Shown: positions 58,535-64,000 of the stretch, one piece after another
Layout: every line of letters begins with the position of its first letter
How positions within the stretch are numbered: the first letter of the stretch is position 1
DNA from: Infirmifilum sp. NZ
Lineage (GTDB): Archaea > Thermoproteota > Thermoprotei > Thermofilales > Thermofilaceae
Length of the DNA stretch: 64,000 bases
Assembly: GCF_022693705.1 (NCBI RefSeq)
Contig: NZ_CP094288.1
Span: 1,132,443 to 1,196,442, forward strand
Reading direction: 5' to 3'
The notes under the pieces: generated by a model
What the model was told of the DNA's origin: nothing
Database searches by the model: none
Seen by the model: the letters and a program-made list of their open reading frames with translations, nothing else
Translations under genes and position numbers: made by a program

Positions 58535-58918
58535 GTGTCTGAGGAGGAGAAGGCTGTTCTAGCCAAGATGGCTTCCTTGCTGAAGTCCGGGGCAACGATG
58601 CTCGACAAGCTTTGCCCCTACTGCTCAGTACCTCTATTCCGCCTGAAGTCCGGTGAGGTTGTGTGCCCCAAGTGCGGGCAAAGGTTTGTCATTGTATCAA
58701 GCGATGAGGAAGAGGTCCGTGCCCGCTCCGCGCTGGCTCTCAGGTCCTTAGAGCAGACTGTAGTTGAGCGCATGGAGCTTCTGCGAGACGAGCTTGCTAG
58801 GGCTTCAAGCCCCGCTGACGTCTACGAGGTTGGGAAGGCCGTTATGATACTCCTCCAGATACTTGAGACGGCATACAGAGTGAAGACCCTTGCCGAGTCT
58901 CACCCCGGTAAGAGTTAG
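58535..58918 (+). CDS. SSSCA1 (Sjogren autoantigen 1) family zinc protein
   Basis: A 127-residue protein of the family named after human SSSCA1/ZNRD2. It has an N-terminal helix (AKMASLLKSGATMLDKL), a zinc ribbon (CPYCSVPLFRLKSGEVVCPK then CGQRF) and a helical tail (TVVERMELLRDELARA). The function in archaea is unknown. The start is GTG, right at the distance expected for a leaderless mRNA from the box TTATATATTGG at 58506-58516. It overlaps the nucleotidyltransferase gene by 29 bp. Confidence 0.9.
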   Translation: MSEEEKAVLAKMASLLKSGATMLDKLCPYCSVPLFRLKSGEVVCPKCGQRFVIVSSDEEEVRARSALALRSLEQTVVERMELLRDELARASSPADVYEVGKAVMILLQILETAYRVKTLAESHPGKS

Positions 58919-59609
58919 GGATAAGACTCCTGTGGTTTATCCCGAGTGGAGGTGGAGGCTACTAGAAAACCTCAGGGAGAGGGCTCTGGAGCTACTTCGA
59001 GCCTTAGAGGGCGTGGGTGCATCCCCTGTCGTCATAGGTAGTGTTGCACGGGGTGATGTGACGCCTTCGAGCGACATCGATGTGCACTTCACGGCTTACG
59101 TGCCGTCGTGGCGCGTAGTGGTTGCCCTTGAGAGAGCTGGCATCTCGGTTAGGGGCTTTCGCGTGATTCAGGCATCACCCTCTACAGCGATCAGGATAAT
59201 TGTCGTGGTGGATGAGGGCATCGAGATCTCAATCCCAGTTTCGAGGCTGAGCAAAACCGAGGAAGAGTTCCCGAAATACGCGGGCGCCGTCTCGCTGAGA
59301 GAGATCAAGTTGGGGGTACGAGTCCCGGGCGTGAATAAGCGTCTTCTCTTCGTCGAGCCCACAAGCTACGGTCACGATGAGTGGTCCATCATTGGCTTTG
59401 AGAGCGAAGCTGCGAGATTGCTGGGGATATCCTTGGACACTATTTTAGAGAGAAGATTCATGCGGATTAGGCGTGCAAGAGAGGGTAAAGCGGGATTCTA
59501 CGTACACCTCGAGATCCCAGTGGGCGAGAGCCCTGAAGACAGGATATGCGAGGCGGCAAGGACGAACCCAGTAATACGACGAGCAGTAGCCACGGTTCTC
59601 GGGTGCTAA
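58890..59609 (+). CDS. Nucleotidyltransferase-domain protein
   Basis: A 239-residue protein of the DNA-polymerase-beta-like nucleotidyltransferase fold. The active-site motif is VVIGSVARGDVTPSSDIDVHF (GS...SDID), with a third acidic residue probably in IEISIPVS. The rest (RLLFVEPTSYGHDEWSIIGF, RRFMRIRRAREGKAGFYVHL) is conserved-looking but not assigned; the substrate may be RNA or protein. The start is TTG inside the preceding gene; a later start is possible because the first 15 residues look non-family-like. It is convergent with XPB (4-bp overlap). Confidence 0.8.
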   Translation: MPSLTPVRVRDKTPVVYPEWRWRLLENLRERALELLRALEGVGASPVVIGSVARGDVTPSSDIDVHFTAYVPSWRVVVALERAGISVRGFRVIQASPSTAIRIIVVVDEGIEISIPVSRLSKTEEEFPKYAGAVSLREIKLGVRVPGVNKRLLFVEPTSYGHDEWSIIGFESEAARLLGISLDTILERRFMRIRRAREGKAGFYVHLEIPVGESPEDRICEAARTNPVIRRAVATVLGC

Positions 59610-61489
59610 AAGGAGTCTATCCTCCTTTGGTAGGAGGGCTTGATCTCGTCGGTTTGACCCTTCTTTGTTGCTTCGACATATTTTTTCAGCCCCTCGAAAA
59701 CGTAGAGCTCACGAACCCACGACCTGCGCAAGTACGCGTACTTCTCCTTGGGGTTCGTGATGTTGATTATCTCAAACACTTTAGCTGTCTTATCCGGCTG
59801 GTAGCCTAAAACCCTGCCTATCCTCTGTATCATCTGCCTGCCCTCACCGCTCCCCTCATATATAACCGCGAGCTCGGCGTCTGGAACAGTTATGCCTTCA
59901 TCCAGCACAGTCGTGGAAACGATGACGTTGGCTCTTCCCTCTAGGAAATCTCGGAACAGGAGCTCCCTTTTGGCGCTTGGTGTTTGGCCTGTTACCAGAA
60001 CAGCCTTGATCCCTTTCTCCTGCAGGAAGCTATAAACTGTTTCTGCCGTCTTTAAGTATTGGGTGAACACTATCGCCTTTGACCCTGGGTACTCGCGCAG
60101 GATCTCGTAGAGTCTGTGAAGCTTCTCCTCTTCACTTTCAGTAAAGAAGGCTTGAAAGCGCTCAATAGGGGCGACAACCTTCAGCCTCACAAGGTCCTCG
60201 TATGACAGCGTGTACAGCAACCCCCCGCAAAGCTCGTAGAGAAGGTTATGGTTGTTATCTCTCCGCGTGGGAGTCGCCGAGAGAGCCAGCCTGTACAGAG
60301 CGTCGAGCTGCAAAGCTACGTTTTTAAACGTGGTGGCTGGGACGTGATGGGCCTCGTCGAACACAACGAACTCAAACTTGTCCCTTATGAGCTCGATGTA
60401 CTTCACAGCGCTCGAGTAAGTCGCGACGGTTATTTCTCGTATCTTTTGCTCGCCGGCTCCGAGGACCCCGATGAAGTGGCGCGGAAGGGAGAGGTACTTT
60501 TCCAGGTAGTCCAGCCAGGTGGCCATGAGCTCCTGGGTCGTGACGAGTATAAGCGTAGGTTTCCGGAGGTGCTGAATAGCCTCAAGAGCTATGAAGGATT
60601 TCCCTCCTCGCGTGAAAATAGCGATCGTGCCCCTCTTGCGCTTGGCCCAGAGGCTGAACGCCTCCTCCTGGTGAGGTAATAAGGTGAAGTTCTTGCGAAG
60701 AGGAGTTTTTATGTCGGGTTTCTCGGTTATCTGGACTTCGGGCTTCAGGCCTATAGCGGCCAGCCTCGACAGATACTTTTCCAACAGTGCTACAGGTGCA
60801 ATAAGCGTCTTGTCACCCCAGCGCATCCTCGCTACTTTCAGCGTGCGCTGGACAAGCTCTGAACCCTGGTACTCCCCGTCTGGACCTATAACAGGCTTCT
60901 CGACGTTGTAAGTCAAAACACCCTCGTTGAGTAAGAGCATAGCGAGGTCTCTGTCAACGTATTTGAACGAGAGCCTAAGAGACGCCTCCTCTCTGTACAC
61001 CTTCACGCTGAACAGGTCGACGCTGTACTCCAGCTGAACGCCATACTTTTCGCGCAACCTCTCAGCGAACACCTTTAGACTGAGGAGGGAAGTGAGGTAA
61101 AGCCTTCCGTTCCTGCTCGTCACCATTCCGCTGAAGTCAGCATCTCGAAGTATTTTATCGATGAGCTGTGCAGGACCTCGCACCTCCAGAAAACCCGTGA
61201 CACTGAGCCTCTCACCGCGGCTCCCTGCACTCGAGCCGTAATTGGCGAGAATAACGTGAACTTGATCTTCCGTGAGGGTTGATAACTCCCTGAGAGAGTC
61301 GAGAGTCTTCACCAGCTCTTCCCTGTCAAGCCTGAGAAGCTTCTCCTCGGAGATCACCCAAACTTTTCTTGACTGATCGAAATACGCTATCTTCCTAGCG
61401 TTTACGAGAAACCTCTCGAACTCCTCCGCGCTAAGGCCTTTCCTACGTTCGAATTGCAGCCTCAGACCCCCGTAGTCATCGATCACCAT
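59606..61489 (-). CDS. xpb: XPB/Rad25-like superfamily 2 helicase
   Basis: A 627-residue DNA helicase. The N-terminal 230 residues include damage-recognition-like segments (RIAYFDQSRKVWVISEEKL type). The motor has the Q-like LLPHQEEAFSLWAKRKRG, motif I FTRGGKSFIALEAI, motif II VVFDEAHHVPATTF, motif III LALSATPTRRDNNH, and motifs V/VI VIVSTTVLDEGITVPDAELA and QMIQRIGRVLGYQPDK. Motif I reads IFTRGGKS rather than the usual PTGSGKT: the GKS lysine is kept, but the proline and first glycine are changed. It works in DNA repair with nuclease Bax1 in other archaea; no bax1 is adjacent here. Confidence 0.9.
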   Translation of the reverse strand: MVIDDYGGLRLQFERRKGLSAEEFERFLVNARKIAYFDQSRKVWVISEEKLLRLDREELVKTLDSLRELSTLTEDQVHVILANYGSSAGSRGERLSVTGFLEVRGPAQLIDKILRDADFSGMVTSRNGRLYLTSLLSLKVFAERLREKYGVQLEYSVDLFSVKVYREEASLRLSFKYVDRDLAMLLLNEGVLTYNVEKPVIGPDGEYQGSELVQRTLKVARMRWGDKTLIAPVALLEKYLSRLAAIGLKPEVQITEKPDIKTPLRKNFTLLPHQEEAFSLWAKRKRGTIAIFTRGGKSFIALEAIQHLRKPTLILVTTQELMATWLDYLEKYLSLPRHFIGVLGAGEQKIREITVATYSSAVKYIELIRDKFEFVVFDEAHHVPATTFKNVALQLDALYRLALSATPTRRDNNHNLLYELCGGLLYTLSYEDLVRLKVVAPIERFQAFFTESEEEKLHRLYEILREYPGSKAIVFTQYLKTAETVYSFLQEKGIKAVLVTGQTPSAKRELLFRDFLEGRANVIVSTTVLDEGITVPDAELAVIYEGSGEGRQMIQRIGRVLGYQPDKTAKVFEIINITNPKEKYAYLRRSWVRELYVFEGLKKYVEATKKGQTDEIKPSYQRRIDSF

Positions 61490-61570
61490 GCAATATCACA
61501 GATCACCTCCTTCTTCATCGGCTGTTATGAAAATCTAACTTATAGGGTATAAGCATATTGCTTGCCGGAA

Positions 61571-61584
61571 GAAAAAGTTTAAAT
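61571..61584 (+). promoter_or_regulatory. TATA box of the S3Ae gene
   Basis: GAAAAAGTTTAAAT, a good BRE-TATA combination, lies about 40 bp before the GTG start at 61618. This puts transcription start near 61606-61610 with a leader of roughly 10 bases. Confidence 0.55.
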
Positions 61585-61617
61585 GACGTTACACGTAGGC
61601 AAGCTGGGGTTTACTCC

Positions 61618-62238
61618 GTGAGCACTAGGAAGGCCAAGGACAAGTGGGCGATGAAGAAGTGGATCAAGGTGCTAGCGCCCAGGGCATTCGGCTATGCTGA
61701 ACTAGGTCTAATCCCGGCTAACGAGCCTGAGAACGTCATTGGCAGGACCGTCGAAGTAAGCTTTTACGACATCACAAAGGATATTTCTCAGCTACATATT
61801 AAGCTGAAGTTCCAGATAGTTAAAGTTGAGGGGACTACAGCTTACACGCAGCTCAAACAGATGGAGCTCACGCGAGACTACATACGAAGCCTCGTGAGGA
61901 GGGGGACATCCAGGATAGACGCGATAATAGACGTGGAAACGAAGGATGGAGTTAAGCTCAGGGTGATGGGCATGGCCGTCACCGTGAGCAGAGTTAAAAC
62001 CTCGCAGAAAAAGGCTATCAGAAAGATTATGTTTCAAATAATAAGCGAAAAAGCTAGCCAGCTCGACTTCGACACCTTCATACAGCAGGCGGTTCTCGGT
62101 AACATAGCCTCGGAAATCGAGGCTAATGCCAGAAAGATATACCCAATTAAGAAGGCTGAAATCAGGAAGATAAAAGTCCTCACACCCACATTCCAGATCC
62201 CCTTGGCTAAACCCGAAAGCATAAGCGTTCAGGCCTAA
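61618..62238 (+). CDS. rps3ae: 30S ribosomal protein S3Ae
   Basis: Archaeal/eukaryotic small-subunit protein eS1 of 206 residues from the GTG at 61618 (followed by STRKAKDKWAMKKWIKVLAP, the family opening). Conserved blocks are GRTVEVSFYDITKDISQLHI, LKFQIVKVEGTTAYTQLKQM, ELTRDYIRSLVRRGTSRIDA, VKLRVMGMAVTVSRVKTSQK and FDTFIQQAVLGNIASEIEAN. The frame is open 20 codons further upstream, but that stretch carries the promoter. It is divergent from XPB and monocistronic. Confidence 0.96.
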   Translation: MSTRKAKDKWAMKKWIKVLAPRAFGYAELGLIPANEPENVIGRTVEVSFYDITKDISQLHIKLKFQIVKVEGTTAYTQLKQMELTRDYIRSLVRRGTSRIDAIIDVETKDGVKLRVMGMAVTVSRVKTSQKKAIRKIMFQIISEKASQLDFDTFIQQAVLGNIASEIEANARKIYPIKKAEIRKIKVLTPTFQIPLAKPESISVQA

Positions 62239-62752
62239 GTAGCAACAGTACTTTTTAGTTTTCCCAAAAATTTTCCTGAATCCAATTCATATCCTTCCAT
62301 GTTCCATCCAAGTTTAAAGGAGTTGTACGAGCACTCGATAATGCCTACGTATCTCGGGCCGCATCAGTTACAGTACATGTGAAGGTTTACATCCAGCACC
62401 TTCAACCTCGCAAAAAGGGATAAGTAGCGAAGACATAATTTCTCGTTTCTCAGCATACGCACCGAAAAGGAGATGAATCCCGAATGGCGAGAAGTCAGCG
62501 TCGAGCAATAACCATTTCCCGGTACGTCCACACGGTTGCCAGTCGGGTGCTTTGAACAACGCGAAAAGACAATTTGCCCACAGCGACGCGGGCTGGAGTC
62601 CACTGGAGCCATCCCCCGGAAAAGGGGACCCGTGATATCCCGAGGAGAGGTCCCCCCATTAGTTAAGGGGGTAAATGAGGCAGGCGCGACCTAAGATGAG
62701 CGTGGTCATGAACGCTTCTCGAAGCCACTTGAAGGCCGAGCCTCGGTGCCCA
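62239..62752. other. Gap of about 510 bp with hairpins
   Basis: Between the S3Ae and AspRS 3' ends. Leftward frames at 62364-62612 contain some protein-like pieces (GKWLLLDADFSPFGIHLLFG) but no coherent gene. On the right, CCCC-GGAAAA-GGGG (62614-62627) and CCCCC-CATTAGTTAA-GGGGG (62653-62671) can form two hairpins just beyond the AspRS stop. The segment 62600-62750 is GC-rich. It could be a 3' UTR structure or an unrecognised RNA. Confidence 0.4.
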
Positions 62753-64000
62753 TCAGGGGACCAGCCTGAAGCGGTCTCTTGGGAATAGCACGACTTCTCG
62801 TATGTTCGAGAGCCCCAGCATAGTCATTAAGAGTCTATCCAGGCCTAGACCGAAGCCGCCGTGAGGAGGCATACCGTACTTAAATGCCTGTGTGTAAAAG
62901 CTGAACTCCTCTGGATTCAGCCCTTTAGCTTTGAGGTTTTTGAGTAGCTCGGTGTACCTGTGTTCTCTCTGACCTCCTGAGGCCACTTCGATACCCCTTA
63001 TGTCGAGGTCGAAAGACCTGCTCAGCTTGTCGTTCTCCCTCATGATGTAGAAGGGTTTTGCGTCCCAGGGGTACTTCGTGATAAAGTAAATCGGGTAGCC
63101 TTGATTCTGCAAGTGCTCTCCCAGGGCTTTCTCCGCCTGTGTGTCTAGGTCGTCCCCCCACTGCAGGCTGAACCCGAGCTTCCCCAGCGTGTCTAAAGCC
63201 TCGCTGTACGTTACCTTTGGTATATTCGCCGGCTCCTCTAGGAGCTCGAATCCCACCTCCCTCAAGGTCTCACCCATTTGTGACCTAAGGTACCTTATTG
63301 CACCTCTGACGAAGTCCTCCAGTATCCTCATAACGTCCTCCTCGCTGTCGATGAACGCCATCTCGACGTCGAGCCCCCAGCTTTCGTTCAAGTGCCTAGG
63401 GGTGCTGAACTTCTCAGCCCTAAAGTACGGTGCAATTTCGAATACTCGCGGCACCCCGCACATGAGCATCTGCTTGTACAGCTGGGGGCTTTGAGAGAGG
63501 TAAGCTTTCCTTTCAAAATAATCCACTGTGAAGAGGGTGGCCCCTCCCTCGGCTCCAGCACCGACGATCTTCGGGGTGTTCACCTCCAAGAACCCCTGCT
63601 TTGCGAAGAACTCGCGAGTGAAACCCATGAGCTTGCTTCGCGCGATGAACACGGCTCGAAAGCGGGGCAGCCTAAGTGCAAGGTACCTGTAGTCGATGTA
63701 CAGGTCAAAGCTCGCTGGGGTCTTGCCTGTCAAGTCGATCGGCGGTATTTCCAGTGTCTCGGATAGTACGGTTATCCTCGAGGCCTGGATTTCACGCCCT
63801 TTTCTACTCACGACCACCTCTGGGAAAACCCCCTCCACGCGCACCGCTGAGCCTAGCTTGACCCTCGTAGCGGTTGTCCATGTCTCTGGATCGACTTGGT
63901 CTTTTTTAACGACGACCGTTATTGGGGAGAGGTTGAGGTCATCGATGACCTCTAGGAAGGCCACCCTTCCTAGGCTCTTTGCGTTGCTCACCCAACCCTC
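62753..64000 (-). CDS. aspS: Aspartyl-tRNA synthetase, 5' end cut by window edge
   Basis: A class IIb synthetase charging tRNA-Asp (or also tRNA-Asn in the non-discriminating form). At least 415 residues are present. The frame is still open at the window edge and the edge codons read EGWVSNAKSLGRVAFLEVID, the N-terminal OB-fold opening of AspRS, so the true start lies beyond 64000. Motif 1 is near ARSKLMGFTREFFAKQGFLE, the flipping-loop region is GAGAEGGATLF, YLSQSPQLYKQML follows, motif 2 is FEIAPYFRAEKFSTPRHLNE, and motif 3 is GFGLGLDRLLMTMLGLSNIR. Confidence 0.96.
   Translation of the reverse strand, partial: EGWVSNAKSLGRVAFLEVIDDLNLSPITVVVKKDQVDPETWTTATRVKLGSAVRVEGVFPEVVVSRKGREIQASRITVLSETLEIPPIDLTGKTPASFDLYIDYRYLALRLPRFRAVFIARSKLMGFTREFFAKQGFLEVNTPKIVGAGAEGGATLFTVDYFERKAYLSQSPQLYKQMLMCGVPRVFEIAPYFRAEKFSTPRHLNESWGLDVEMAFIDSEEDVMRILEDFVRGAIRYLRSQMGETLREVGFELLEEPANIPKVTYSEALDTLGKLGFSLQWGDDLDTQAEKALGEHLQNQGYPIYFITKYPWDAKPFYIMRENDKLSRSFDLDIRGIEVASGGQREHRYTELLKNLKAKGLNPEEFSFYTQAFKYGMPPHGGFGLGLDRLLMTMLGLSNIREVVLFPRDRFRLVP

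Noticed and set aside
62364-62612. Leftward 82- and 63-codon frames after S3Ae
   Set aside because: Protein-like pieces are short, the two frames overlap each other, and there is no ribosome site or promoter.
1-64000. CRISPR array, insertion sequence with transposase, integrase or prophage
   Set aside because: No regularly spaced direct repeats, no transposase or integrase motif and no att-like duplication of a tRNA 3' end next to an integrase were seen.

Overview
The window is archaeal and very probably from a hyperthermophilic member of the Thermoproteota, with a Thermofilum-like lineage the best fit (inference; no 16S rRNA is present). Archaeal signatures are topoisomerase VI, TFB, TFE, aMBF1, Elf1, thermosome, prefoldin beta, Sec61 beta, S3Ae, aEF1B, aTrm56, GGGP synthase, geranylgeranyl reductase and a tetraether synthase. 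The 5S rRNA gene stands alone, one tRNA has an intron at a non-canonical position, and many genes begin about 25 to 30 bp after a TATA-like box, i.e. are probably leaderless. Genes are dense, on both strands, with short overlaps.

Layout. 1-7 kb: a stand-alone RAM domain, topoisomerase VI (A and B overlapping), a PAPS-reductase-like/ferredoxin fusion, small zinc-ribbon proteins, DUF1512. 7-13 kb: a PRC-barrel plus coiled-coil protein (CdvA-like layout), tetraether synthase, tRNA-Arg, aEF1B, an HTH protein, tRNA-Pro. 13-21 kb: methyltransferase, Gfo/Idh/MocA dehydrogenase, aMBF1-HflX-Trm56, TFE, 5S rRNA, geranylgeranyl reductase facing an HxlR regulator across a shared operator. 21.8-31.4 kb: two divergent operons that look like a conjugation-related DNA-transfer machine. 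31-53 kb: housekeeping genes (MetAP, translin, endonuclease V, RibL, DphB, TFB, cDPG synthetase, Trm-G10, RNase Z, thermosome, HisRS, PGI/PMI), two tRNAs, a large surface protein. 52-64 kb: prefoldin cluster, SWIM protein, RPA, Elf1-GGGPS, Sec61 beta, ZPR1, XPB helicase, S3Ae, and AspRS running off the right edge.

The most interesting region is 21.8-31.4 kb. The leftward operon encodes a VirB2-like two-helix candidate pilin, two VirB6-like polytopic proteins that share a motif, a Cys-rich membrane protein and a HerA/VirB4-like ATPase. This is the composition of the Ced/Ted DNA-import systems of Thermoproteota. The divergent rightward operon adds a ParA/MinD ATPase, a coiled-coil protein, a VirB11/GspE-like ATPase and an XPD-type Fe-S helicase of mosaic base composition. 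I do not recall a Ced/Ted locus described with these extra parts.

The second unexplained feature is a family of diverged repeats of at least 110 nt lying in gene-free gaps at about 18.5, 19.6, 54.1 and 54.9 kb. They look like remnants of one ancestral element or gene. All alignments, motif positions and GC counts here were done by eye.
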